A stretch of 64,000 bases of DNA, taken from DATEDA01 sp963820965 (lineage in GTDB: Bacteria; Pseudomonadota; Gammaproteobacteria; Burkholderiales; SG8-39). Positions 28,420 to 37,594 of the stretch are shown here, one piece after another (positions within the stretch are counted from its first letter, which is position 1; every line of letters starts with the position of its first letter). Under the pieces are notes generated by a model. The model searched no databases, was not told where the DNA came from, and saw nothing but the letters and a program-made list of their open reading frames with translations. Made by a program: the position numbers and the translations under genes. The stretch lies in contig CAWGCC010000027.1 of NCBI GenBank assembly GCA_963820965.1, forward strand, positions 434,001-498,000, in the 5' to 3' direction.

Positions 28420-29409
28420 ATGTCGAAGACAGCATTTGCAGTAGCCATGACGCTCGCAGCGAGCCTCGCGGCCGCGTCTGCAGCACAGGCGCAGTCCAGC
28501 TGGAAGTTCCGCTTCGCCCATGCGGGCCCCGAAACCTCGTCGCAGCATCTCGCCGCCCAGGAATTCGTGCGCCTCGTGAAGGAGCGGACCAACGGCGAAG
28601 TGCAGATCCAGATCTTCGGCGGGAGCGTGCTCGGCAACGACCAGGCGACGATCTCCGGCGCGCGCGGCGGCACCATCGACATCGTGATGGCGGGGAACCC
28701 GAACTTCACCGGCATCGCGCCGAAGCTGAACGCCCTCGACATCCCGTACGTCTTCGACGGCTCGGCGCACGCGTACCGGACGCTCGACGGCGCCGCCGGC
28801 CGGCAGTTGCTCGACGAGCTCGGCAAGTTCAACCTGAAAGGACTCGCGTTCTGGGAAGTCGGCTTCCGCTCGATCACCAACAGCAAGCGCCCGGTCCGCG
28901 CACCGGAGGACGTGCGCGGCCTGAAGATCCGCACCACGCCCAACCCGGCCCACATCCAGGCGTTCCAGCTGCTCGGCGCCAACCCGGTGCCGATGGCGAT
29001 CGGCGAGCTGTATACCGCGCTCGAGACCGGCGCCGTCGACGCGCAGGAGCACCCCGTCGAGATCACCTGGTCGGCGAAGTACAACGAGGTCCAGAAGCAC
29101 CTCTCGATGACTCGCCACGCGTACACGGCCCTGATCCTCGTCATGAACAAGGCGAAGTTCGACGCGTTGCCGCCCCAGCATCAGAAGGCCCTGTTCGACT
29201 CGGCTGCGGACGGTGCGCGCTTCCAGCGCGACATGAACCAGCGCAAGGAGGTGGAGATCATCGCCGACCTCAAGAAGAAAGGCATGCAAGTGATCGAAAC
29301 GGTCGATTCGGGGCCGTTCCGCAAAGTGGTGCTCGACCCGGTCAAGAAGGCGTTCGTCGAGAAGAACGGGCCGGAAGTCCTCAACGCCATCGACGCGGCG
29401 CGCAAATAG
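28420..29409 (+). CDS. TRAP-type (DctP) solute-binding protein
   Basis: A 329-residue exported binding protein. Signal peptide AVAMTLAASLAAASAAQAQ, then the family blocks WEVGFRSITNSKRP, the arginine in GLKIRTTPNPAHIQ and ALETGAVDAQEHP. The ATG at 28420 is fixed by GAGGAGGAAGG just upstream. A GTG about 110 bases earlier would add an unlikely leader. No TRAP permease genes are adjacent. The amidohydrolase follows after 21 bases and another DctP protein after that, so one hydrolase lies between two binding proteins. Confidence 0.93.
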   Translation: MSKTAFAVAMTLAASLAAASAAQAQSSWKFRFAHAGPETSSQHLAAQEFVRLVKERTNGEVQIQIFGGSVLGNDQATISGARGGTIDIVMAGNPNFTGIAPKLNALDIPYVFDGSAHAYRTLDGAAGRQLLDELGKFNLKGLAFWEVGFRSITNSKRPVRAPEDVRGLKIRTTPNPAHIQAFQLLGANPVPMAIGELYTALETGAVDAQEHPVEITWSAKYNEVQKHLSMTRHAYTALILVMNKAKFDALPPQHQKALFDSAADGARFQRDMNQRKEVEIIADLKKKGMQVIETVDSGPFRKVVLDPVKKAFVEKNGPEVLNAIDAARK

Positions 29410-29430
29410 CCCTGCCTCTGACACGACGCG

Positions 29431-30381
29431 ATGAGCGGCGACCTGCGAGCCGAGTTCCTGCGCACCGGGCGCGATGCCGACATGCCGATCGTCGATGCGC
29501 ATCATCACTTCTGGGACATCGAGCGCAACAATCATCCTTGGCTGCGCGAGCGGCCGCTGATCCCGTTTCGCTACGGCGACTACAGCGCGATCTGCCGGAA
29601 CTTCTTGCCCGACGACTACTTCCGCCACGCTGCGGGGCATCGCGTGGTGAAGACCGTGTACATGGAAGCCGAATGGAACCCGAACGATCCGCTCGGCGAG
29701 CCGCGCTGGGTGGCGGAGGTCGCCCGCGCCACCGGGTTCCCGAACGCGATGGCGGGCCAGGCGTGGCTCGACCGCGAGGACATCGACGCGGTCCTGCGCG
29801 GCCACGCCGCTTTCGCGATGGTGCGGAGCGTGCGCCACAAGCCCCGTTCGGTGCCGCGGCGCGAGGATTACCGCGAACAATACGCCGCCCCGGGGTCGAT
29901 GCGCTGTCCGCGCTGGCGCGACGGCTACGCGAAGCTCGCGCGCCACGGGCTGATGTTCGAGTTGCAGGCGCCATGGTGGCACTTCGGCGAAGCGCTCGAG
30001 CTCGCGCGCGACTTTCCGGCGACGACGCTCATCGTCAATCACGCCGGCTTGCCGGCGGACCGCAGTGTCGAGGGGCTGGCCGGCTGGCGGCGAGCCCTCG
30101 AGCGCCTCGCCGTTGCGCCGAACGTCCATCTCAAGATCTCCGGCATCGGCGTGCGGAACGAGCCGTGGACCGTCGCTGCGAACGGGCCCGTAGTGCGCGA
30201 CGCGATCCGGATCTTCGGCGTGGAGCGATGCATGTTCGCAAGCAACTTCCCGGTCGACGGCGTGGTCGCGAGCTTCGACGCGATCTATTCGGGATTCAAG
30301 GCGATCACGGCGGATCTCGATCCGCACGACCGGCTGAAGCTCTTTCACGACAACGCGGTAGCGCTGTACCGGCTGAACTGA
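29431..30381 (+). CDS. Amidohydrolase-2 family (TIM-barrel) hydrolase
   Basis: A 316-residue paralogue of the enzyme at 18377-19300. It has MPIVDAHHHFWDIERNNHPW at the N-terminus, LIVNHAGLPADR in the middle and MFASNFPVDGV near the end, the layout of COG3618 lactonases. It probably hydrolyses a sugar lactone or a pyrone, which fits the surrounding sugar-acid genes. The ATG at 29431 is 21 bases after dctP, and an internal ATG at MPIVDAHHH is also possible. Active-site histidines are intact. Confidence 0.87.
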   Translation: MSGDLRAEFLRTGRDADMPIVDAHHHFWDIERNNHPWLRERPLIPFRYGDYSAICRNFLPDDYFRHAAGHRVVKTVYMEAEWNPNDPLGEPRWVAEVARATGFPNAMAGQAWLDREDIDAVLRGHAAFAMVRSVRHKPRSVPRREDYREQYAAPGSMRCPRWRDGYAKLARHGLMFELQAPWWHFGEALELARDFPATTLIVNHAGLPADRSVEGLAGWRRALERLAVAPNVHLKISGIGVRNEPWTVAANGPVVRDAIRIFGVERCMFASNFPVDGVVASFDAIYSGFKAITADLDPHDRLKLFHDNAVALYRLN

Positions 30382-30398
30382 GAACCGAGGAGGGACGC

Positions 30399-31403
30399 AT
30401 GCGAGTGCTTCATCTGCTTGTCGCCGCGATCGCTGGCAGCCTCATGGCTGGGGCGGCCGCTGCCCAGGAATTCAAGGCGCGGCTCGGCACCAGCCTGCCG
30501 GACTCGCATCCGCAGACGCTCGGCGCGCGCAAGTTTGCTGAGTTGGCGGAGACGAAAACCGCCGGGCGGGTGAAGATCCAAGTGTTCTCGAACGGCACGC
30601 TCGGCAACGACGTCGTCATGACGTCCGCGCTGCAGGGCGGAACCATCGACTTCACCGTGCCGTCGACTGCCACGCTCGCGACGCTCGTGAAGGAGTTCGG
30701 CGTGGTCGGGCTGCCGTTCTCCTTTGCGAGCGAGACCGAGGCGGACGCGGTACTCGACGGGCCGTTCGGGCAGAAGCTGCTCGCCAAGCTCCCCGAGAAG
30801 GGGCTGGTGGGTCTCGCGTTCTGGGAAAACGGCTTCCGTAACGTCACCAACAGCAAGCGGCCGATCCAGCGCGCCGAGGACCTTCAGGGGCTGAAGATCC
30901 GCACGATGCAGAACAACCTGTATATCGATCTGTTCAACGGCCTCGGCGCGAACGCCGTGCCGATGGCCGTGACGGAGCTGTTCACGGCGCTCGAGACACG
31001 CGTCGTCGACGCCCAGGAGAACCCCTACACGGTCGTCCATGCGCAGAAGTTCTACGACGTGCAGAAGTACGTCTCGGCAACAGGGCACGCCTACGACGCG
31101 CTGGTGCTTATCGCGTCGAAGAAGCTCTGGGACAAGCTCACGCCCGCGGATCAGAAGGCGCTACAGGAGGCCGCGCGCGAGGCGACGGTCTTCGAGCGGC
31201 AACAAAGCCGCGAGCTGAACGCGAAGCTCCGCGGCGAGCTCGTCAAGCTCGGCATGCAGATCAACGACGTCTCCGACGCCGAGCGCGCGCGCATGCGCGA
31301 AAAGCTGAAGCCGGTGCTCGCCAAATACTCGGCAGCCATCGGCGAGCCGCTGGTGAACGAGTTCTACGCCGAGATCGACAAACAACGCAAGGCAGGAAAG
31401 TAG
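30399..31403 (+). CDS. TRAP-type (DctP) solute-binding protein
   Basis: A 334-residue periplasmic binding protein with signal peptide (LLVAAIAGSLMAGAAAAQE). Family blocks are ENGFRNVTNSKRP, the arginine in GLKIRTMQNN and ALETRVVDAQENP. The ATG at 30399 has GAGGAGGGA upstream. It sits 17 bases after the amidohydrolase and 5 bases before the aldehyde-dehydrogenase remnant. It differs enough from the DctP at 28420 that it probably binds a different ligand. No permease partner is seen. Confidence 0.92.
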   Translation: MRVLHLLVAAIAGSLMAGAAAAQEFKARLGTSLPDSHPQTLGARKFAELAETKTAGRVKIQVFSNGTLGNDVVMTSALQGGTIDFTVPSTATLATLVKEFGVVGLPFSFASETEADAVLDGPFGQKLLAKLPEKGLVGLAFWENGFRNVTNSKRPIQRAEDLQGLKIRTMQNNLYIDLFNGLGANAVPMAVTELFTALETRVVDAQENPYTVVHAQKFYDVQKYVSATGHAYDALVLIASKKLWDKLTPADQKALQEAAREATVFERQQSRELNAKLRGELVKLGMQINDVSDAERARMREKLKPVLAKYSAAIGEPLVNEFYAEIDKQRKAGK

Positions 31404-31408
31404 CGGGC

Positions 31409-31549
31409 ATGAAACCGAACTACATCAACGATCGCTGGGTCGAGGGCGCAAGCGCCGAACCCAACATCAACGCCTCCGACACGTCGGACGTGATCGACCA
31501 ATACGCCCGCGCCGACCATGCGCCGGCCGAAGCGGCGATCGAAGCTGCC
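31409..31549 (+). pseudogene. Aldehyde dehydrogenase N-terminal stump (47 codons)
   Basis: The first 47 codons after the ATG read like the start of an aldehyde dehydrogenase: a NYINDRWVEGASAEP strand, then NASDTSDVIDQYARAD. The remaining roughly 430 residues, including the catalytic cysteine, are gone. The frame runs without a stop into the beta-propeller gene, so a 376-residue fusion could be translated from 31409. The stump is not the start of the ALDH at 33700, whose N-terminus is different. Confidence 0.7.
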
Positions 31550-31597
31550 GGCTGCTGCATTCTCGCAGTGGAGCATCGCAAGCCCGCAGGTGCGCTC

Positions 31598-32539
31598 ATG
31601 ATCACCCAGACCCTGCTGCTGGTGCAGAAATGCGCCCACACGTTCAGCTTCTACGATCTGGCCAGCGGTGCTGCCGAGAAACACATCGTGCTACCGAACT
31701 TCCCGCACGAGTTCACCGTCGACCCGCGCCGCAAGCTTGCGTACGTGGGCCACTACGGCATCGAGACCGCCAGCCACCTGGGCGACGTGGGCGGTCATTC
31801 GGTGTTCGTCATCGACCTCGAAAAACGCCAGCACACCGAGACGCTCAACCTCTGGCCGTACTACCGCCCGCACGGCCTCACCGTGGACGGCGAGGGCCGG
31901 CTGTACGTGATGTCGGAAGCGCACAACATGCTGCTACGGTTCAGCGCGCCGCCGGCGCAGCGCGTGCCGGATCTCGCCGTGCCCTCGGGCGGATACAAGA
32001 CGCATCTGTTCGCGTTGACCCGCGACGCGCAGATCGCGTTCGCGCTTAACCTGCTGTCGAACACGGTCACCAAGATCAGACCCAACGACCCGACGTTCGC
32101 GCCGGTGGCGGTGATGCCGGGGCCGGTGCCGGAGGGAAACTGCCTCTCGGCGGACGAGACGCTGTTGTACGTCGCGAACCGCGGTGACGACACGATCGTC
32201 GCCGTTGACACTGCCAGCATGCAGGTGATCAAGCGCGGCAAGACGCGGCGCGACCCGAACCGCGTCTATCGCACGACCGACCCGAGGGGTCGCGACTGGC
32301 TGCTCGCTACCAACTCCGGCGAGGAGACCCTGTCAGTCTTCGACACCGATCTGCGCGAGCTGAAATGCATCGAGTTGCCGGCGAATCCGCTTGCGCTCTC
32401 GTTTCATCCGACCGAGCGCGCCGCCTTCCTGTCGTTTCAGGATGACAAGGTACGTCGGCTTAACCTCGACAGCTTCGCGTTCGAGTCCGAGCTCGCTACG
32501 CTGCGCGAGCCGGACTCCTCTTACGTCTGGCTGCACTGA
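31598..32539 (+). CDS. YncE-like beta-propeller protein
   Basis: A beta-propeller of about 313 residues when started at the internal ATG 31598 (MITQTLLLVQKCAHTFSFYD). Repeated blades show patterns such as KLAYVGHYGIETASH, HSVFVIDLEKRQH, TLLYVANRGDDTIVAVD and FHPTERAAFLSFQDDKVRRL. Members are often surface or periplasmic, but this start gives no clear signal peptide. The function is unknown; a lactonase-like role is possible. The in-frame aldehyde dehydrogenase stump upstream would add 63 residues if translation began at 31409. Confidence 0.72.
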   Translation: MITQTLLLVQKCAHTFSFYDLASGAAEKHIVLPNFPHEFTVDPRRKLAYVGHYGIETASHLGDVGGHSVFVIDLEKRQHTETLNLWPYYRPHGLTVDGEGRLYVMSEAHNMLLRFSAPPAQRVPDLAVPSGGYKTHLFALTRDAQIAFALNLLSNTVTKIRPNDPTFAPVAVMPGPVPEGNCLSADETLLYVANRGDDTIVAVDTASMQVIKRGKTRRDPNRVYRTTDPRGRDWLLATNSGEETLSVFDTDLRELKCIELPANPLALSFHPTERAAFLSFQDDKVRRLNLDSFAFESELATLREPDSSYVWLH

Positions 32540-32742
32540 CTCGTTATCCGATGTCCGGGCCGCGAATGGGTGCGATCTGCGGGAGGCTCCGGCGCGCATC
32601 GCCGTGGTGGAAGCTGCAGGGATGATCACGGTGATGCGGCCTTACACGGGGAGCGGCTGCTCGGCGGCGCCGGCGTTCGAGGCGGGGACCGCGGCGTGAC
32701 GGAGCGAGTGCGACGTTTACTCAAAGTTCGACGGAGGTTTCA

Positions 32743-33672
32743 GTGAGCGCTTTCCAATCCGCGCGGTTCAAAGGCGTCTTTCCCGTCGCCCCGACGACGT
32801 TCACGGAGCGCGGCGATCTGGACCTCGCCAGCCAGAAGCGATGCATCGACTTCATGATCGATGCCGGTTCCAACGGAATCTGCATTCTCGCTAACTTCTC
32901 GGAGCAATTCGCCCTCGCGGACGACGAGCGGGAGCTGCTGACCCGCACGGTTCTCGAGCACGTCGCCGGCAGGGTGCCGGTCATCGTCACCACGACCCAC
33001 TACAGCTCCCGGGTGTGTGCCGCGCGCAGCCGGCGCGCGCAGGACATGGGTGCGGCGATGATCATGGTGATGCCCCCTTATCACGGGGCGACGTTCCGGG
33101 CGCCGGAGCCGCAGATCCGCGAGTTTTTCCAGGTCGTGTCCGATGCGCTCGATATCCCGATCATGATCCAGGACGCGCCCGCCAGCGGCACGGTCCTGTC
33201 GGTGCCCTTCCTCGCCCGCCTGGCGCAGGAAATCGCGAACGTCGCGTACTTCAAGATCGAGGTGCCGCAGGCGGCGGCGAAGCTGCGCGAGCTCATCCGC
33301 GTCGGCGGCGATGCGATCGAGGGCCCGTGGGACGGCGAGGAAGCGATCACGATGTATCCGGACCTCGAGGCCGGCGCCACCGGCTGCATGAGCGGCGGCG
33401 GATACCCGGACGGTCTGCGCCCGATCTTCGATGCCTTCCACGCCGGGCGGTACGACGAGGCCTTTGCCGGTTATCAGCGCTGGTTGCCGCTCATCAACCA
33501 CGAGAACCGCCAGGGCGGGCTTCTCGCGTGCAAAGCGCTCATGAAGGAAGGCGGAGTGATCGCGTGCGAAGCGCCGCGTCACCCGTTTCCGCCGCTGCAC
33601 CCGGCCACGCGTGCCAGCCTCATCGAAACGGCTCGCCGCCTCGATCCGCTCGTCCTGCGCTGGGGAGAGTAG
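32743..33672 (+). CDS. DapA-family dehydratase/aldolase (2-keto-3-deoxypentonate dehydratase-like)
   Basis: A Schiff-base enzyme of the dihydrodipicolinate synthase superfamily, 309 residues. The lysine that forms the imine is in NVAYFKIEVPQ, and the block IMIQDAPASGTVLS resembles L-2-keto-3-deoxyarabonate dehydratase more than true DapA. The family reaction would turn a 2-keto-3-deoxypentonate into alpha-ketoglutarate semialdehyde. The next gene, 27 bases on, is a dehydrogenase for exactly that product, which supports this. The GTG start at 32743 is preceded by GGAGG. A lactaldehyde- or pyruvate-releasing aldolase is the alternative. Confidence 0.82.
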   Translation: MSAFQSARFKGVFPVAPTTFTERGDLDLASQKRCIDFMIDAGSNGICILANFSEQFALADDERELLTRTVLEHVAGRVPVIVTTTHYSSRVCAARSRRAQDMGAAMIMVMPPYHGATFRAPEPQIREFFQVVSDALDIPIMIQDAPASGTVLSVPFLARLAQEIANVAYFKIEVPQAAAKLRELIRVGGDAIEGPWDGEEAITMYPDLEAGATGCMSGGGYPDGLRPIFDAFHAGRYDEAFAGYQRWLPLINHENRQGGLLACKALMKEGGVIACEAPRHPFPPLHPATRASLIETARRLDPLVLRWGE

Positions 33673-33699
33673 TCTCCCGGAGACCAGAGGAAGGCATCA

Positions 33700-35277
33700 A
33701 TGGAGCTGACCGGGAAGTCGCTCATCGGCAGTACCGCGGTGTACGGCGGCGACACCGCCTACCGCGGCGTAGACCCCGCTTCGGGCCGGGAGATCGAGCC
33801 GGCCTATGGCGGCACCGGGGCGGATGATCTGGACCGCGCCTGTGCGCTCGCGTGGTCCGCGTTCGACGCGTATCGCGAGACGAGCCTCGAGCGGCGCGCG
33901 CGCTTCCTGGAGACGATCGCGACCCGCATCCTCGACCTCGGCGATGGGCTGATCGAGCGCGCCATGCTGGAGACGGCCCTGCCGCGCGCTCGTATCGAAG
34001 GCGAGCGTGCGCGCACGGTCGGGCAGTTGCGCCTGTTCGCGGACGTCGTGCGCGACGGCAGCTGGCTGGACGCGCGCATCGATCGCGCGCAACCGGAGCG
34101 CGAGCCGCTGCCGCGGCCGGAGTTGCGCTTGCGCAACGTGCCGCTGGGGCCGGTGGCCGTGTTCGGAGCCAGCAATTTCCCGCTCGCGTTCTCGGTGGCG
34201 GGCGGCGACACCGCTGCCGCGCTCGCGGCGGGCTGCCCGGTCGTGGTCAAGGCGCATCCGGCGCATCCAGGGACATCCGAGCTGGTGGGCCGGGCAGTGC
34301 AGGCGGCGGCGACCGAATGCGGCATGCCCGAAGGCGTCTTCTCGCTGCTCTACGGCGTCGGCAACTGGCTGGGCGGCGCACTGGTCGCCGACCCGCGGAT
34401 CAAGGCCGTGGGGTTCACCGGATCGCGTGCGGGCGGCGTCGCACTGATGCGCATCGCGAACGAGCGGCCGGAGCCCATACCGGTCTACGCCGAAATGAGC
34501 AGCATCAATCCGGTGCTCGTCCTGCCCGCAGCGCTCGCGACGCGCGGTGAGCGGATCGCGGCGAGCTTCGTTGCTTCGTTGACCCTCGGTGCCGGTCAGT
34601 TCTGCACCAACCCCGGTTTGATCCTCGCACCGGAAGGACGCGCACTGGAGGACTTCGTGGCGAAGACCTCGGCAGCGTTGGCGGCGTGTCCGGCGGCCCC
34701 CATGCTCACGCCCGGAATCGCGAGAACGTACGATCGCGGCGTCGAGCAGCTTGCCTCGCACCCGCGGGTCGAGACCATTGCGCGGGGGCAAGGCGGAACC
34801 GGTGTGAATCTGGGACGGTCTGCGCTGTTCGCCACGGACGCGCAAAGCTTCCTCGCGGACGAGGTCCTCGAGCAGGAAGTGTTCGGCGCGTCGTCGCTGT
34901 TGATCCGGTGCCGCGATCTACACACGATGCGCGAACTGGTGGAGCACATGGAAGGCCAGCTCACGATCACGCTGCAAATGGACGAGGCCGATCTGCCCGA
35001 CGCGCGCGCGCTGCTGCCCACGCTCGAGCGCAAGGCCGGGCGCCTGCTCGTCAACGCATTCCCCACCGGCGTCGAGGTCGCGCACGCAATGGTCCACGGC
35101 GGCCCCTTTCCAGCGACTTCCGACGGACGCTCGACCTCGGTCGGCTCGCTGGCGATCCGGCGCTTCCTGCGGCCCGTTTGTTACCAGGACTTCCCTGCCG
35201 CGCTGCTTCCCGAGGTGCTGAGCGAGAGCAACCTGGCGCGGATTCCGCGGCAGATCGAGGGCAAGTTCGTCGTGTAG
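33700..35277 (+). CDS. Alpha-ketoglutarate semialdehyde dehydrogenase
   Basis: An aldehyde dehydrogenase of 525 residues, oxidising 2,5-dioxopentanoate to 2-oxoglutarate. The catalytic cysteine is in LGAGQFCTNPGLI, the glutamate in PVYAEMSSINP, and the cofactor loop in GFTGSRAGG. The N-terminus GKSLIGSTAVYGGDTAYRGVDPASG and the C-terminus with VCYQDFPAALLP mark the subgroup used in sugar-acid and hydroxyproline catabolism. Together with the preceding DapA-family gene it feeds pentonates into the TCA cycle. A GAGGAAGG run precedes the ATG. Confidence 0.9.
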   Translation: MELTGKSLIGSTAVYGGDTAYRGVDPASGREIEPAYGGTGADDLDRACALAWSAFDAYRETSLERRARFLETIATRILDLGDGLIERAMLETALPRARIEGERARTVGQLRLFADVVRDGSWLDARIDRAQPEREPLPRPELRLRNVPLGPVAVFGASNFPLAFSVAGGDTAAALAAGCPVVVKAHPAHPGTSELVGRAVQAAATECGMPEGVFSLLYGVGNWLGGALVADPRIKAVGFTGSRAGGVALMRIANERPEPIPVYAEMSSINPVLVLPAALATRGERIAASFVASLTLGAGQFCTNPGLILAPEGRALEDFVAKTSAALAACPAAPMLTPGIARTYDRGVEQLASHPRVETIARGQGGTGVNLGRSALFATDAQSFLADEVLEQEVFGASSLLIRCRDLHTMRELVEHMEGQLTITLQMDEADLPDARALLPTLERKAGRLLVNAFPTGVEVAHAMVHGGPFPATSDGRSTSVGSLAIRRFLRPVCYQDFPAALLPEVLSESNLARIPRQIEGKFVV

Positions 35278-35452
35278 GCGTTGAAGCGAGGCGCGCGCCG
35301 CGAGGACCTCGCCCTGAGCTAACGCAAGGAGGGTGGACCTCACCGGTCGCGGCGCGAGGCTCGGGAGCGCGTGGAGGCATTCGCGGAAGTTTGCGGCGTA
35401 AGGGTGAGCGGGCACGTTTGCGGCCCGCGGCGGCGTCACGCCGATCCCGGTC

Positions 35453-36373
35453 TCAGGCCGCCGAGGCCCCCGCGCGACTGGTATACCGGGGCCGGGACGC
35501 GAGCAGCAGGTCGTAGAGCTGCTGCGCCGCCGGGGAGAGCGAGCGGCCCCGGCGGCGGATCAGGCCGACCGTGCGGGTGACCGTCGGCTCGACGAGCGGG
35601 ATGCTCACGAGCACCGGGTGATCGCTTCCCGGCATCGCAAGCCGCGGGACCGCCGCAACCCCGAGCCCCGCTTCCACCAGTCCCACGAGCGTCGACACGT
35701 GGCGAACCTCGTAGAACCAGCGCGGCCGGGCGGGGATGTCGGTCAGGGCGAGATCGATCAGCAGCCGGTTGCCGCTCGACTTGGCGACCGTCATGTATTC
35801 GTACTCGTTCAGCTCGGCCCAGGTGAGCTTGCGCTTGCGCGCGATCGGATGGTCGCGGCGGCAGGCGGCGACGAAGGGCTCCTTGAGGACCGGCTCGAAC
35901 TCGATCTCCGGCTCCTGCGTGCCGATGAAGTTGAGCCCGAAGTCGGCCTCGCCGCGGATCACCGTCGACAGCACCGCGTTCGCGTCCTCGTCGACCACTC
36001 GCACCCGGATCTTCGGATAGCGCTCGTGATACTGCTTCATCACGCTGGGGAGGAAGTAGTGAACCGCCGAGGGGACGCAGGCCACGGTGACCTCGCCGGT
36101 CCGCTTGGCGGCGACGTCGCGGATGCCGAGCAGCGTGTTCTCGAGCTCGTCGAGGAGGTCGCGAGCCTTGCGCGCGAAGTCGCGGCCGACCGCGGTCAGG
36201 TTCACGCTGCGCGTGGTGCGATCGAAGAGCCGCACGCCGAGCGCCCCCTCGAGCTTCTCGATGCGACGGGAGAGCGCAGGCTGCGAGAGATGCAGCGCCT
36301 CGGCGGCGGCGCGGAAGCTCTCGAGCTCGGCGAGGGCGACGAACGCCCGCAGGTCGGCCAGGTCGAAATTCAT
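35453..36373 (-). CDS. LysR-type transcriptional regulator
   Basis: A LysR regulator of 306 residues. The helix-turn-helix lies at residues 1-60 (DLADLRAFVALAELESFRAAA, then SQPALSRRIEKLEGALG). The effector domain starts GEVTVACVPSAVHYFLP. It is transcribed away from the tautomerase gene at 36488, with 114 bases between that contain the AT-rich stretch CTGAAAACTTTGCAATTTAC. It probably controls the tautomerase-Bug-dehydrogenase group in response to a tricarboxylate or aromatic-pathway acid. Confidence 0.92.
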   Translation of the reverse strand: MNFDLADLRAFVALAELESFRAAAEALHLSQPALSRRIEKLEGALGVRLFDRTTRSVNLTAVGRDFARKARDLLDELENTLLGIRDVAAKRTGEVTVACVPSAVHYFLPSVMKQYHERYPKIRVRVVDEDANAVLSTVIRGEADFGLNFIGTQEPEIEFEPVLKEPFVAACRRDHPIARKRKLTWAELNEYEYMTVAKSSGNRLLIDLALTDIPARPRWFYEVRHVSTLVGLVEAGLGVAAVPRLAMPGSDHPVLVSIPLVEPTVTRTVGLIRRRGRSLSPAAQQLYDLLLASRPRYTSRAGASAA

Positions 36374-36487
36374 GCACGCCTCGCATCAATCCCTGAAAAC
36401 TTTGCAATTTACATCTTAGTGCCGGAGGAGCAGGATTCGCAATGCCGGCCCGCGGAACTCGCCGCGGCCGGGGTTGGAGGAAACAGC

Positions 36488-37558
36488 ATGTTCCATCGCA
36501 TCCCTTGCGTGCTGATGCGCGGCGGCACCTCGCGCGGCCCGTATCTCCTCGCATCCGACCTCCCGGCCGACCCGGCGCGCCGCGACGCGGTGCTGCTGCG
36601 GATCATGGGCTCGCCGCACCCGCTGCAGGTCGACGGGATCGGCGGCGCGAACTCCCTCACCAGCAAGGTCGCGGTGGTGAGCGCCTCGCGGCAACCCGGC
36701 GCGGACGTCGACTACCTCTTCGCCCAGGTCGCGGTGAACGAGGCGAAGGTCGACACCAAGCCCAACTGCGGGAACATGCTTGCCGGCGTCGGCCCGTTCG
36801 CGATCGAAGCCGGCCTGGTCGCGGCGCGCGATCCCGAAACGATCGTGCGGATCTTCAACGTGAACACCTCGACGCTCGTCGAGGCGGTGGTGCAGACGCC
36901 GGACGGGCGTGTCGAGTACGACGGCGATGCGCGGATCGACGGGGTCAACGACGCCGCCGCGCCGATCAAGCTGACCTTCCTCAACGCCATGGGGGCCGTC
37001 ACCGGGAAGCTGCTGCCGACGGGACGCGTCCTGGACGTGATCGACGGGGTCGAGGCGAGCTGCGTCGACATGGCGATGCCGGTCGTCATCATGGCCGCCG
37101 AGGCGTTCGGCAAGACCGGCCGCGAGACGCCGGCCGAGCTCGATGCCGACCGCGAGCTGCTCTCTCGAATCGAGTCGATCCGCCGCAAGGCCGGCCACCT
37201 CATGGGGATGGGCGACGTATCGGGAATGGTGGTGCCCAAGCCGGTGCTCGCTTCGCGTCCGCGCGAGCCGGGCGGCATCGCGTCGCGCTACTTCACGCCG
37301 CACGCCTGTCATCGCAGTCATGCCGCGACTGGGGCGCTCGCCGTCGGCACCGCCGCCGCGCTGCCGGGGAGCGTCGCGAGCCGCTACGTCAGTCCCGATG
37401 GATTCGCCGGCGGCACGCTCCGGATCGAGCACCCCGCGGGCGCCATCCCGATCGATCTCGAGATGAGCGGAAGCCGCGAAGTGAAGCGCGCCTCGCTGGT
37501 GCGCACCGCCCGGCGGATCTTCGAGGGCAACGTGCTTGTCCCGGCGTCGTTGTTCTGA
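36488..37558 (+). CDS. PrpF-fold isomerase, 4-oxalomesaconate tautomerase-like
   Basis: A PrpF/GalD-family isomerase of 356 residues, which moves a double bond in an unsaturated tricarboxylate (aconitate isomerase, PrpF or 4-oxalomesaconate tautomerase). The start IPCVLMRGGTSRGPYLLASD, the block KPNCGNMLAGVGPFAIEAG with its active-site cysteine, and SGMVVPKPVLAS are family features. A gallate dioxygenase gene lies 12 kb away, so a role as GalD is possible. The immediate Bug protein and isocitrate-type dehydrogenase favour a tricarboxylate pathway instead. The ATG at 36488 is preceded by GTTGGAGG. Confidence 0.85.
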   Translation: MFHRIPCVLMRGGTSRGPYLLASDLPADPARRDAVLLRIMGSPHPLQVDGIGGANSLTSKVAVVSASRQPGADVDYLFAQVAVNEAKVDTKPNCGNMLAGVGPFAIEAGLVAARDPETIVRIFNVNTSTLVEAVVQTPDGRVEYDGDARIDGVNDAAAPIKLTFLNAMGAVTGKLLPTGRVLDVIDGVEASCVDMAMPVVIMAAEAFGKTGRETPAELDADRELLSRIESIRRKAGHLMGMGDVSGMVVPKPVLASRPREPGGIASRYFTPHACHRSHAATGALAVGTAAALPGSVASRYVSPDGFAGGTLRIEHPAGAIPIDLEMSGSREVKRASLVRTARRIFEGNVLVPASLF

Positions 37559-37594
37559 TCACCAACTTTCACTCCACCGACAGGAAAAGTGCTC

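Noticed and set aside
36488..37558. Naming the PrpF-fold gene galD
   Set aside because: It fits oxalomesaconate tautomerase, but aconitate isomerases and PrpF share the same motifs and the immediate neighbours favour tricarboxylate use. No symbol was given.
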